Shown: positions 49,230 to 58,913 of the stretch, one piece after another
Layout of the letters: each line of letters opens with the position of its first letter
How positions within the stretch are numbered: the stretch's first letter is position 1
NCBI GenBank assembly: GCA_021205695.1
Contig: JAJPXB010000043.1
Span: 34,300 to 98,299, forward strand
From: Clostridiales bacterium
GTDB lineage: Bacteria; Bacillota; Clostridia; Oscillospirales; Oscillospiraceae
Length of the DNA: 64,000 nucleotides
Reading direction: 5' to 3'
Program-made: the position numbers and the translations under genes
Notes under the pieces: model-generated
Told to the model about the DNA's origin: nothing
The model's input: the letters and a program-made list of their open reading frames with translations, nothing else
Database searches by the model: none

Positions 49230-52200
49230 ATGTCCTTTGCCCATCTACACGTTCATACGGAATTTTCCCTCCTGGACGGCGCCTGCCGCATTCAGGAGCT
49301 GGTGCAGCGGGTCAAGGCCCTGGGCCAGACCTCGGTGGCCATCACCGATCACGGCAATATGTACGGCGTGGTGGATTTTTACAAGGCCTGTCAGAAGGAG
49401 GGCATCCATCCCGTCATCGGCTGTGAGGTGTATGTGGCCCCCAGGACCCGGTTCGACAAGAATCACGATCTGGACACGGGCGCCCGTCACCTCATTTTGC
49501 TCTGCCGGAACGAGATCGGCTACCGCAACCTCTCCTACCTGGTCACCCAGGCCAACCTGGAGGGGTTTTATATGCGCCCGCGCATCGACCTGGATCTGCT
49601 GCGGGAGCATCACGAGGGCCTGATCGCCCTCTCCGCCTGCCTGGCGGGCGAAATTCCCCGTCGTCTCCGCAACGGCGACTACGCCGGGGCGGTGGAGCAC
49701 GCCCGGATGATGCAGGAGATGATGGGGGAGGGGAACTACTATATCGAGCTCCAGGACCACGGCCTGGAGGAGCAGCGGGAGATACTGCCCCTGCTGGTTC
49801 GGCTGGCACGGGAGCTGAGCATCCCCATGGTGGCCACCAACGACGCCCACTACCTCACCCAGGAGGATGCCCAGGCCCAGGATGTGCTCATGTGCATCCA
49901 GACGGGGAAAACGGTGGACGACCCCAACCGGATGAAATTCGGCAGCGAGGAGTTCTACATCAAGTCGGAGGAGGAGATGAGAGCCCTCTTTCCCGACTGC
50001 CCCGAGGCCATCGAGAATACGGAGAAAATCGCGCAGGAGTGTCAGGTGGACTTTCAGTTCGGCGTCTACCACCTGCCGGAGTTCCGCTATCCGGAGGGCT
50101 ATGACGGGGACAGCCTGATGGAAAAGCTCTGCCGGGAGGGGTATGCCCGGCGCTACCCTGCCGACCCGCCCGGCTACCGGGAGCGGCTGGAGTACGAAAT
50201 GAATATGATCCGCACCATGGGCTTTGTGGATTACTTTCTCATCGTTGCGGACTTCGTGGGCTATGCCAAGAGCCAGGAGATCCCGGTGGGGCCGGGGCGC
50301 GGCAGCGCCGCCGGGTCCATGGTGGCCTACTGCATGGGCATCACCGACGTAGACCCCATGAAGTACGACCTGTACTTCGAGCGGTTCCTCAACCCGGAGC
50401 GGGTCACCATGCCGGACATCGACATGGATTTCTGCTACCGCCGCCGTGAGGAGGTCATCGACTATGTGAAGCGCACCTACGGGGAGGATCATGTGGCTCA
50501 GATCGTCACCTTCGGTACCATGGCCGCCCGGGGCGTCCTCCGGGACGTGGGCCGGGTGATGAATATGCCCTATGGCGACGTGGACCAGATCGCCAAGATG
50601 GTGCCCACCACCCCCCTCCACATCACCCTGGATGAGGCGCTGAAGGTTTCCAAGCCCCTCCGTGACCGGTACGAGAGCGACCCCCAGGTGCATCAGCTCA
50701 TCGACACCTCCCGGAAGATCGAGGGGATGCCCCGCCACGCCTCCAAGCACGCCGCCGGCGTGGTCATCACCCGGAAGCCGGTGTATGAGTATGTGCCCCT
50801 GGCGAAAAACGACGAGAGCGTGGTCACCCAGTATATCATGACCACTCTGGAGGAGCTGGGCCTGCTGAAAATGGACTTTCTGGGCCTGCGCAACCTGACC
50901 ATTCTGGACGATGCACAGAGGATGATCCGGAAGAAGGCGCCGGACTTTGACCTGCACAACATCCCGGAGGACGACCCGGAGGTATTCCAGATGCTCCAGG
51001 AGGGCCATACGGCGGGGGTGTTCCAGATGGAGTCCGCCGGAATGACCAGCGTCTGCGTCCAGATGAAGGCCTCCAGTATCGAGGACCTGACCGCCATCGT
51101 GGCCCTGTACCGTCCCGGCCCCATGGAGTCCATTCCCCGGTTCATCCAGTGTAAGCTGAACCCCAGCATGGTGACCTATCGCCACCCGCTGCTGGAGCCC
51201 ATCCTCTCCGTCACCTATGGCTGCATCGTCTACCAGGAGCAGGTGATGATGATCTTCCAGCAGCTGGCAGGATACTCCCTGGGCGGGGCGGACATGGTGC
51301 GCCGGGCCATCTCCAAGAAAAAGGCAAAGCAGATCCAGCAGGAGGAGCACGCCTTTATCTACGGGGACGCCGACCGGGGCATCAGGGGCTGTATCGCCAA
51401 CGGTATCCCGGAGGAGACTGCCAAGGCCATCTTCGGGGAGATCCAGGACTTCGCCAACTATGCATTCAACAAGGCCCATGCGGTCTGCTACGCCATTGTG
51501 GCCTATCAGACGGCCTGGTTCAAATATCACTATCCTCAGGAGTATATGGCTGCCCTGCTCACCAGCGTGCTGGACTCCAGCGACAAGGTGGCGGAGTATA
51601 TCTCCGCCTGTAAGGACATGGGCATTCAGCTCCTGCCTCCGGATATCAACCGGTCCGGGGCGGACTTCACCGTTCAGGGAGAGGACATCCGCTTCGGTCT
51701 GGCCGCCATCAAGGGGGTGGGCCGGAGCGTAGTGGAGCATATTGTTCAGGAGCGGGAGCAGGGAGGCCCCTTCACCTCCTTCCAGCAATTCTGCGAGCGC
51801 ACCTTCGACACCGATCTGAATCGCCGCGCCCTGGAGAACATGATCCGCTGCGGCGTCTTTGACAGTCTGGGCAACTGCCGGAGCCAGCTGGTGAGCGTGA
51901 TGAACGTGGTGCTGGACGCCATTGCGGACACGAGAAAGCGGAATGTGGAGGGGCAGTTCGACCTGTTCGGCGGCCTCGGCGGGGACGGCTCCGCCAGCCT
52001 GTCCCAGGTGCGCCTGCCGGACATCCCGGAGTTTGAGCCCATGGAGAAAATGCGTATGGAGCGGGAGATGACGGGGCTCTATCTCTCCGGCCACCCCATG
52101 GACCAGTACCGGGAGGTCACCCGCCGGGCCGGGGCGGTGCCCATGGGCCGTATCCTGTCGGATTTTGGACAGGAGGGAGGCCCCACCCAGTTTGCCGACG

Positions 52201-52787
52201 AGCAGCGGGTGTGCCTGGCGGGCATCGTCCTGTCCTCCCGGACGAGGACCACCCGGAACAACTCTCTCATGGCCTACGCCATGCTGGAGGACGACACCGG
52301 CAGCATGGAGCTGATCGTCTTTGCCAGAGCCATGGAGGAGTACGGCAGCCTGCTGGCGGTGGGCTATGGCATTCTGGTGGATGGACGCATCTCCGTCCGG
52401 GATGAGAAGCAGCCACAGCTCATCTGTGAGCGCATCTTCCCCCTGGCGGAGGAGAGCCTGCCCCTGCTGGAGCAGCGGGGGGGACGCTATGGCGGGAACC
52501 GGAGCGCCCGACCCCAGGCGGGACAATACCGCCGACAGGACACGTCAGCGAATCAGGTACCGGGCGTCGTCCCCGGGGCCCAGAAGCTCTATCTTCGCTT
52601 TGACCGGGAGGACGACCCCCGGGTGAAAAAGGTGCGGCAGATGCTGATCATGTTCCCCGGAACGGGGCAGATGGTGCTTTACTTCCAGGACAGCAAACGC
52701 CGTTTCGGTATGCCCTGCCTGATCCACACCTCCCTCATCCGGGAGCTGAACCGCCTGCTGGGGGAGGAGAACGTGGTGGTCAAGTGA
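49230..52787 (+). CDS. dnaE: DNA polymerase III subunit alpha
   Basis: FAHLHVHTEFSLLDGACRI; GPGRGSAAGSMVAYCMGITDVDP; FNKAHAVCYAIVAYQTAWFKYHYP. Confidence 0.98.
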   Translation: MSFAHLHVHTEFSLLDGACRIQELVQRVKALGQTSVAITDHGNMYGVVDFYKACQKEGIHPVIGCEVYVAPRTRFDKNHDLDTGARHLILLCRNEIGYRNLSYLVTQANLEGFYMRPRIDLDLLREHHEGLIALSACLAGEIPRRLRNGDYAGAVEHARMMQEMMGEGNYYIELQDHGLEEQREILPLLVRLARELSIPMVATNDAHYLTQEDAQAQDVLMCIQTGKTVDDPNRMKFGSEEFYIKSEEEMRALFPDCPEAIENTEKIAQECQVDFQFGVYHLPEFRYPEGYDGDSLMEKLCREGYARRYPADPPGYRERLEYEMNMIRTMGFVDYFLIVADFVGYAKSQEIPVGPGRGSAAGSMVAYCMGITDVDPMKYDLYFERFLNPERVTMPDIDMDFCYRRREEVIDYVKRTYGEDHVAQIVTFGTMAARGVLRDVGRVMNMPYGDVDQIAKMVPTTPLHITLDEALKVSKPLRDRYESDPQVHQLIDTSRKIEGMPRHASKHAAGVVITRKPVYEYVPLAKNDESVVTQYIMTTLEELGLLKMDFLGLRNLTILDDAQRMIRKKAPDFDLHNIPEDDPEVFQMLQEGHTAGVFQMESAGMTSVCVQMKASSIEDLTAIVALYRPGPMESIPRFIQCKLNPSMVTYRHPLLEPILSVTYGCIVYQEQVMMIFQQLAGYSLGGADMVRRAISKKKAKQIQQEEHAFIYGDADRGIRGCIANGIPEETAKAIFGEIQDFANYAFNKAHAVCYAIVAYQTAWFKYHYPQEYMAALLTSVLDSSDKVAEYISACKDMGIQLLPPDINRSGADFTVQGEDIRFGLAAIKGVGRSVVEHIVQEREQGGPFTSFQQFCERTFDTDLNRRALENMIRCGVFDSLGNCRSQLVSVMNVVLDAIADTRKRNVEGQFDLFGGLGGDGSASLSQVRLPDIPEFEPMEKMRMEREMTGLYLSGHPMDQYREVTRRAGAVPMGRILSDFGQEGGPTQFADEQRVCLAGIVLSSRTRTTRNNSLMAYAMLEDDTGSMELIVFARAMEEYGSLLAVGYGILVDGRISVRDEKQPQLICERIFPLAEESLPLLEQRGGRYGGNRSARPQAGQYRRQDTSANQVPGVVPGAQKLYLRFDREDDPRVKKVRQMLIMFPGTGQMVLYFQDSKRRFGMPCLIHTSLIRELNRLLGEENVVVK

Positions 52788-52879
52788 GAGCAGCGTGAGA
52801 GGAGAATGCCCGAGGGAGAGATTCCCGGCTGTATCTGCTGGGACTGTAAGCTCCTTCCTGGGCGTAAGGAGAGATAAAC

Positions 52880-53590
52880 ATGGCAAAAAAGCGCATCGCC
52901 GTCGTCCCGTTGTGGGACGAGGAAAAGAACAGCATCTGGATGCTCCCCGGCTACCTGGACGGTATCCGGGCGGCCGGGGGTGTCCCGGTGATCCTGCCCC
53001 TCACCGACGACCGGGAGGAGCTGCTGACAGCGTTCGAACCCTGTGACGGCCTGCTCATGACCGGTGGGCACGATGTCTCTCCTGCTCTCTACGGGGCGAC
53101 CCGTGGGGAAGACTGCGGCGCACCCTGTGAGACGCGGGACAGGATGGAGGCCATCCTGTACGCCGCCGCCCTGGAGGAGGACAAGCCTGTATTGGGGATT
53201 TGCCGGGGCATCCAGATGGTGAACGTCCTCCAGGGGGGAACTCTCTATCAGGACCTGCCCACGGAGTATGCCAGCGGCATAGAGCACCACATGAGCCCGC
53301 CGTATGACCGGGCGGTCCATGAGGTGAGCGTCCGGCAAGGAACGCCGCTGTACGGGCTGCTCCGGACCGAACGCCTGGGAGTGAACAGCTACCACCACCA
53401 GGCGGTCAAAGACCTGGGAGCAGACCTGGAGGTCATGGCGGTGTCGGAGGACGGGCTGGTGGAGGCTGTGCGGCACAGAGAAAGGAGCTTTGTCTGGGCG
53501 CTCCAGTGGCATCCGGAGCTTGATTTTCCCGTGAACCCAAACAGCGGAAAGATTTTTGAGGCATTCGTCCGCGCCTGCGGGCGGAGATGA
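52880..53590 (+). CDS. Gamma-glutamyl-gamma-aminobutyrate hydrolase family protein (class I glutamine amidotransferase)
   Basis: LLMTGGHDVSPALYG, VLGICRGIQMVNVLQGGTLYQDL, WALQWHPE. Confidence 0.92.
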   Translation: MAKKRIAVVPLWDEEKNSIWMLPGYLDGIRAAGGVPVILPLTDDREELLTAFEPCDGLLMTGGHDVSPALYGATRGEDCGAPCETRDRMEAILYAAALEEDKPVLGICRGIQMVNVLQGGTLYQDLPTEYASGIEHHMSPPYDRAVHEVSVRQGTPLYGLLRTERLGVNSYHHQAVKDLGADLEVMAVSEDGLVEAVRHRERSFVWALQWHPELDFPVNPNSGKIFEAFVRACGRR

Positions 53591-53604
53591 ACGTCAACGC
53601 CAAA

Positions 53605-53648
53605 AGCGCACCGCCCCATAGCAGCAGACGCTGCCAGGGCGGTGCGCT
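53605..53648. terminator. Bidirectional terminator between convergent genes
   Basis: AGCGCACCGCCC...GGGCGGTGCGCT inverted repeat. Confidence 0.75.
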
Positions 53649-53667
53649 CTATTACTCTGTCAGCTGC

Positions 53668-55335
53668 TCAGAACAGCCCGGTGATGACCCCGTTCTCGTC
53701 CACGTCGATGCGTTCGGCGGCGGGAGACTTGGGCAGGCCGGGCATGGTCATAATGTCCCCGGTGTAGGCCACCACGAACCCCGCCCCGGCGCAGACCTTG
53801 ACCCTGCGGACGGTGACGGTGAAGCCCTCCGGCGCGCCCAGCAGGGCGGGGTCGTCGGAGAAGGAGTACTGGGTCTTGGCCATGCAGACCGGGAGCCGCC
53901 CGAAGCCCAGCTCCTCCAGCCGGGTCAGCTCCTTTTTGGCGGCCGGGAGGAAAATGACCCCGTCTGCCCGGTAAATCTTCTGGGCCACGGCGGTGATCTT
54001 GTCCGCCAGAGACATCTCGTCGGGGTAGGCCATGGTGAAGCGATTCTCCCCCCGGTCTATGGCGGAGAGCACCTCCTGTGCCAGCTCCAGGCCGCCTTCG
54101 CCCCCTTTGCCCCAGACCTGGCTCAGGGCCACCCGGACGCCGTACCGGGCGCAGGCGCTACGGATCAGCTCCAGCTCGGCGGGGGTGTCGCAGTCAAACC
54201 GATTGATGGCGACCACGGCGGGCAGACCGTAGACCTGGGTGATGTTCTCCACATGGCGGAGCAGGTTGGGCAGGCCCCGCTCCAGCGCGGTCAGGTTCTC
54301 TTTCTTTAATTCGTCCTTGGGGACGCCCCCATGGTATTTCAGCGCCCGCACAGTGGCCACGACGACTACGGCGTCCGGATTTAGCCCGGCGGCACGGCAC
54401 TTGATGTCCAAAAACTTCTCCGCCCCCAGGTCGGCCCCGAAGCCCGCCTCGGTGACCACATAGTCTCCCAGGCGGAGGGCGGCGTCGGTAGCGGCTACGG
54501 AGTTGCAGCCGTGGGCGATGTTGGCAAAGGGCCCGCCGTGGATGAGGGCGGGGGTGTGCTCCAGAGTCTGCACCAGGTTGGGCCGGATGGCGTCTTTGAG
54601 CAGGGCGGTCATGGCCCCGGCGGCCTTCAGGTCCCCGGCGGTGACCGGCTCGCCCCTGCGGTTATACGCCACGATAATGCGGGAGAGCCGGGCCTTCAGG
54701 TCCATCAGATCGCTGGCCAGGCACAGGGCGGCCATGACCTCGCTGGCCACCGTGATGTCAAAGCCCTCCTCCCGGGGGACCCCCTGCATCCGGCCCCCCA
54801 GGCCGCAGACGATATTCCGCAGCTGCCGGTCGTTCATATCCACGCAGCGCTTCCAGGTGATATTTTTTACATCGATATCCAGCGCGTTCCCCTGCTGGAT
54901 GTGGTTGTCCAGCATGGCGGCCAGCAGGTTGTTGGCGGCTCCGATGGCGTGGAAATCGCCGGTGAAGTGGAGGTTGATGTCCTCCATGGGCACCACCTGG
55001 GCGTAGCCCCCTCCGGCGGCGCCCCCCTTGATGCCGAATACCGGCCCCAGAGACGGCTCCCGGAGGGCCAGTATAACGTTTTTGTCCAGACGGTGCAGGG
55101 CGTCGGCCAGACCGACGCTGGTGGTGGTCTTGCCCTCTCCGGCGGGGGTGGGGGAGATGGCGGTCACCAGGATGAGCCTGCCCTTTCGGGGCAGCTGTTT
55201 GACCTGCTTCAGATCCAGCTTGGCCTTATACCTGCCGTAAAGCTCCAGGTCGTCCGTAGGGATGTGCAGGGACGCGCCGATTTGGGTGATGGGCAGCATC
55301 TCTGCGCCCTGGGCGATCTCAATGTCTGTTTTCAT
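53668..55335 (-). CDS. fhs: Formate-tetrahydrofolate ligase
   Basis: [63 protein letters not shown]. Confidence 0.97.
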   Translation of the reverse strand: MKTDIEIAQGAEMLPITQIGASLHIPTDDLELYGRYKAKLDLKQVKQLPRKGRLILVTAISPTPAGEGKTTTSVGLADALHRLDKNVILALREPSLGPVFGIKGGAAGGGYAQVVPMEDINLHFTGDFHAIGAANNLLAAMLDNHIQQGNALDIDVKNITWKRCVDMNDRQLRNIVCGLGGRMQGVPREEGFDITVASEVMAALCLASDLMDLKARLSRIIVAYNRRGEPVTAGDLKAAGAMTALLKDAIRPNLVQTLEHTPALIHGGPFANIAHGCNSVAATDAALRLGDYVVTEAGFGADLGAEKFLDIKCRAAGLNPDAVVVVATVRALKYHGGVPKDELKKENLTALERGLPNLLRHVENITQVYGLPAVVAINRFDCDTPAELELIRSACARYGVRVALSQVWGKGGEGGLELAQEVLSAIDRGENRFTMAYPDEMSLADKITAVAQKIYRADGVIFLPAAKKELTRLEELGFGRLPVCMAKTQYSFSDDPALLGAPEGFTVTVRRVKVCAGAGFVVAYTGDIMTMPGLPKSPAAERIDVDENGVITGLF

Positions 55336-55370
55336 GATAGATGAACCTCCTTTTATGCCGGAGAAGCCAA

Positions 55371-55460
55371 AAAAACCGCACCTCCAGGCAGACAGCCCAG
55401 ACGGTCGGCTTTTTTCCTGCCATACTCCCTGTGGTTTCTCTCCACTTCCGTCAGTCATAT
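55371..55460 (-). promoter_or_regulatory. ZTP (pfl-type) riboswitch with terminator upstream of fhs
   Basis: Minus strand GACTGACGGAAGTGGAGAGAAACCACAGGGAGTATGGCAGGAAAAAAGCCGACCGTCTGGGC then GC-rich hairpin and TTTTTTT; folate gene context. Confidence 0.85.
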
Positions 55461-55470
55461 GGCTACTGTT

Positions 55471-55499
55471 ACGATAACACGCCGCAGGGCGATTGTCAA
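55471..55499 (-). promoter_or_regulatory. fhs promoter
   Basis: Minus strand TTGACA - 17 bp - TATCGT just upstream of the riboswitch. Confidence 0.65.
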
Positions 55500-55550
55500 C
55501 CGATTCGTGCCCGATTTCCGAGATCACATTTCAGCAAAAAGCGGCAAAAA

Positions 55551-55578
55551 CCGGAGGCTGGAACGTTCCGGCCTCCGG
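55551..55578 (-). terminator. Terminator hairpin downstream of the DUF3048 gene
   Basis: CCGGAGGCTGGAACGTTCCGGCCTCCGG. Confidence 0.6.
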
Positions 55579-55594
55579 GGCAGATGACGGTGAT

Positions 55595-56743
55595 TTAGCC
55601 TACGAAGCTGACAGCGCAGGTGGTAGGGACGATGTTGATATAGCTCTTGCCCACGCCCAGCTGGAGCTGTTCGCCGGACATGGTGGTGAACTGGTATTGG
55701 CTGTCCACACTGGCTCGGCTCCAGTTGATGGGGATGTACTTGCCGCCACAGGCGTAGTAGCCGATGCCGCTGCCGGTCATGGTCACGCTGATACGGCCCT
55801 TGCTGTCCCCCTCGATGGTGGAGATGTTGGTCATAATGATGATGACGTTGGTGACGCTGACCTGCTCTCCGGTAGTCTCGTCCACATAGGCGGAGCCGTA
55901 TTCGGAGACAAGGTACTTGCCAGTGGAGGCGTCGTAGGAAAACTCGCCGGTCTTATAGCCGGAGAAGGGGACGGTGATGACCGTGGCGGCGCTGCCGTCA
56001 GAGGGGGTGCCGTCCTCTACAAAGGACTGCTGCATGGAAAAACTGTCCTGATGCTCCGTGCGGAGGCTGCTGCTGGCCAGGTAGTCCACGATGTCTGAGG
56101 CGGTGATGTACATGGTGTGCTCCGTAGCGATCCCGGCGGCCAGGCGGGTCTTGTCCCGCCAGAACAGGGTCGAGGCGCCTCCGCTCAGGGCGTCCAGGTC
56201 GGTGACGCCCAGGGCCGAGATCTCCTCATAGGCGGCGTTGCTGCCTCCGGCGTGAACCAGAATGCCGTCCAGACCGGCGACCAGATCTACATAGTAGGGG
56301 CGGGTGCTGCGGATGGTGCCCAGGTTCCCCTCCACCGAGGAGATGTCCTGATAGACCGCCAGCATACGGGTGATGCCGCCCCCCTCCAGCATCTCATAGA
56401 TAATGTCCGCCTGGCTGTTGCCCGACTGGGGCAGCGCCTGCTTCAGGTTGTTCAGCATGACCATGACGGGGCGGTTGGCGCTGATGTCCGTCTCTGTGGC
56501 CTCACCGGTCAGGGGATTCAGCCCCTCCCAGTTCGTCGTATCCACGACCGCTTCGGATTCTTCGGATTCGTCCTCTGCGTCGGCGGCCGCATTTGCAGCG
56601 GCGTTGTCCGCTGTCTCCTGCGCGTCGTCACTGCTCGCAGGGACGACATCAGTGGATGTTTCGATTTCGGTATCACTGTCGCCACAGGCGGCCAGACAGA
56701 AAAGAAGTGCCAGTGTCAGGAAAAATGCAATCAATCTTTTCAT
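55595..56743 (-). CDS. DUF3048-family lipoprotein
   Basis: Lipobox CLAACG; NPLTG...RPVMVMLNNLKQALPQSGNSQADIIYEMLEGGGITRMLAVY. Confidence 0.88.
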   Translation of the reverse strand: MKRLIAFFLTLALLFCLAACGDSDTEIETSTDVVPASSDDAQETADNAAANAAADAEDESEESEAVVDTTNWEGLNPLTGEATETDISANRPVMVMLNNLKQALPQSGNSQADIIYEMLEGGGITRMLAVYQDISSVEGNLGTIRSTRPYYVDLVAGLDGILVHAGGSNAAYEEISALGVTDLDALSGGASTLFWRDKTRLAAGIATEHTMYITASDIVDYLASSSLRTEHQDSFSMQQSFVEDGTPSDGSAATVITVPFSGYKTGEFSYDASTGKYLVSEYGSAYVDETTGEQVSVTNVIIIMTNISTIEGDSKGRISVTMTGSGIGYYACGGKYIPINWSRASVDSQYQFTTMSGEQLQLGVGKSYINIVPTTCAVSFVG

Positions 56744-56911
56744 GGAAGAACCTCCTTTTGTGTGTTCTGTAGGTATTTTACCTTATCCCGTCGAAACAGT
56801 CAAGGAATATGTCCTTGTCAGATTCTTAAATTAAATGACAAAACGGTAAAAAGATGTGACTTTGCAGGATTAAATTGATGAGACGGCAAAACGGGCGGGT
56901 GAACATGAAAA

Positions 56912-57121
56912 GCCCGGCAGCCACGGCTGCCGGGCGTAGACTGTCAAAAAAGCGCTTGAGACTCCTGCAACAGAGTAGCGGGGGTGCGGAGGAGGGGGCA
57001 AAAAGCCCCCTTCGCGTGCAATAAAAAAACGATTTTTAGAACTTTCCTAAAGTTCAAAAATCGTACTCAGCGTGTCAAAAAGGATTTTCGACACGCTGAG
57101 TCCGGCAGCCATGGCTGCCGG
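56912..57121 (+). repeat. Copy 3 of the three-copy multi-hairpin element flanked by a locus-specific duplicated hairpin
   Basis: 163 bp core 56937-57099 between CCGGCAGCCACGGCTGCCGG and CCGGCAGCCATGGCTGCCGG. Confidence 0.9.
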
Positions 57122-57128
57122 GGCGGCG

Positions 57129-57632
57129 TCAATATTCACTGATCCGGATAGAGCCGTCGTCCGACTGCTTCTCGATGGCCCGGATGGTCAGGGGATAGCT
57201 GTAGCTGTCGTCGACACGGACGGTGACGGTGTCCCCTACCCGATGGCCCAGAAGGGCCTTTCCCGCCGGGGATACGTTGCTGATCCGGTTGCGGAGGGCG
57301 TCCTCCTTCACGGTGGTGACGATTTGAAACACGTCCTCCTCCTCGTCTTCGTCGAACCATACCGTCACCTTGTCAAACAGCCCCACCTCGTCGTCGGCGG
57401 AGCGGTCCTCAATGACATGAGCTGTCTCGATCATGCGCTCCAGATAGCGGATACGGCTCTCGTTTTTGTTCTTGTCCCGCTTGGCGGCCTTATGCTCAAA
57501 ATTCTCGCTCAGATCTCCAAAGGCCCGGGCGGTCTTGACCTCCTCCAAAAGCTGGGGGCGCAGGGTGATGCGCCGGTAATCCAGCTCCCTGCGCATCTGC
57601 TCCAGGTCGTTGGCGGTCAGTTGGTCGTGCAT
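57129..57632 (-). CDS. GreA/GreB-family transcription elongation factor
   Basis: Coiled-coil EVKTARAFGDLSENFEHKAAKRDKNKNESRIRYLERMIETAHVI; SPAGKALLGHRVGDTVTV. Confidence 0.88.
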   Translation of the reverse strand: MHDQLTANDLEQMRRELDYRRITLRPQLLEEVKTARAFGDLSENFEHKAAKRDKNKNESRIRYLERMIETAHVIEDRSADDEVGLFDKVTVWFDEDEEEDVFQIVTTVKEDALRNRISNVSPAGKALLGHRVGDTVTVRVDDSYSYPLTIRAIEKQSDDGSIRISEY

Positions 57633-57665
57633 GGCTTTGTACCTCCCTTTTTGGTGCGGAGTGCA

Positions 57666-58913
57666 TTATAACGTGCCCGGGGCATCGGTGTCTGTCGGAC
57701 GCCGCCGCCCCAGACGGCCCTTAAAATCGGAGTAGTCGAAGGCGGCCAGCTCCTCCAGGTCACCGTTTTCCCGGCGCACCCAGATGGCCGGGAGGGGCAT
57801 CCCGTTGAAGGTGTTGTTCTTGCAGGTGGTGTAGATAGCCATATCGCCGAACAGGAGGCTGTCCCCCTCCTCCAGCGGGGCGTCGAAGCTGTAGTCGCCG
57901 ATCACGTCCCCCGCCAGACAGGTGGGCCCACCCAGCCGATAGGTGTGCGGCCCTGCTCCCGGCTCGCCGCCGCCCAACAGGGGCGGACGGTAGGGCATCT
58001 CCAGCACGTCCGGCATATGGCAGGCGGCGCTGGCGTCCAGGATGGCGATGTTCGTCTCCCCGTTTTGCAGCACATCCAGCACCGTGGCCCGGAGATACCC
58101 GGCGTTCAGCGCCCAGGCCTCGCCCGGCTCCAGATAGACCTCCACCCCCCAGGACTCCCGGGCATGGCGAATACACCGCTCCAGCCGGGGCAGGTCATAG
58201 CCCGGTCGGGTGATATGGTGCCCTCCGCCGAAATTCAGCCAGGACATCCGGGGCAAAACGTCCCCGAACCGGGCCTCTACTGCCTGGAGAGTGACCTCCA
58301 GGGCGTCGGCATCCTGCTCGCAAAGGGTGTGAAAATGAAGCCCGTCCAGCAGGCCCACCAGCTCCGGGGTCATCTGGGCGTCCCACTGCCTGCGGGTCGT
58401 TCCCAGGCGGCTCCCCGGGGCGCAGGGGTCATAGATGGCGTGGCCCTCCTGAGTGGAGCGCTCCGGGTTGACGCGCAGGCCCAGGCTCTTGCCCGCCCTC
58501 TTCGCCCTGGGGCCGAATTTGGCCAGCTGACGGGGGGAATTAAAGACGATGTGGTCGGCGTAATCCAGTAGCCGGTCGAATTCCTCCTCCCGGTAGGCCC
58601 CGCAAAAGACGTGGACCTCCCCGCCGGGCAGCTCCTCCCGGCCCAGACGGGCTTCGTACAGGCCGCTGGCCTCCGTCCCGGTGAGGAAGGGGGCCAGGGT
58701 GGGGTACAGGTCGTAGTTGGAAAAGGCCTTCTGGGCCAGGAGCAGTTTACAACCCGTCCGCCGGGCCAGCCGGGCCATGATCTCTCCGTTCCGGCGGAGT
58801 GCGCCCTCGTCCAGCAGATAGCAGGGGGAGGGAAGGGCGTCAAACAGCCGCTCTGGATCCTCTCCCGCCAGGGCCGCAAAGGGGGGACGGTCGTCCCTCA
58901 CAGGCGCGGCCAT
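57666..58913 (-). CDS. nspC: Carboxynorspermidine/carboxyspermidine decarboxylase
   Basis: PSPCYLLDEGALRRNGEIM; LGLRVNPERSTQEGHAIYDPCAPGSRLG; LNFGGGHHITRPGYD; downstream of the partner dehydrogenase. Confidence 0.92.
   Translation of the reverse strand: MAAPVRDDRPPFAALAGEDPERLFDALPSPCYLLDEGALRRNGEIMARLARRTGCKLLLAQKAFSNYDLYPTLAPFLTGTEASGLYEARLGREELPGGEVHVFCGAYREEEFDRLLDYADHIVFNSPRQLAKFGPRAKRAGKSLGLRVNPERSTQEGHAIYDPCAPGSRLGTTRRQWDAQMTPELVGLLDGLHFHTLCEQDADALEVTLQAVEARFGDVLPRMSWLNFGGGHHITRPGYDLPRLERCIRHARESWGVEVYLEPGEAWALNAGYLRATVLDVLQNGETNIAILDASAACHMPDVLEMPYRPPLLGGGEPGAGPHTYRLGGPTCLAGDVIGDYSFDAPLEEGDSLLFGDMAIYTTCKNNTFNGMPLPAIWVRRENGDLEELAAFDYSDFKGRLGRRRPTDTDAPGTL

Noticed and set aside
49245-52526. 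1093 aa minus-strand ORF opposite dnaE, and similar long antisense ORFs (e.g. 884-2635, 36213-38900, 31314-32954, 18823-20475)
   Set aside because: High-GC antisense shadow ORFs: low-complexity H/G/P/L/V/R-rich translations with no family motifs, overlapping well-supported genes.
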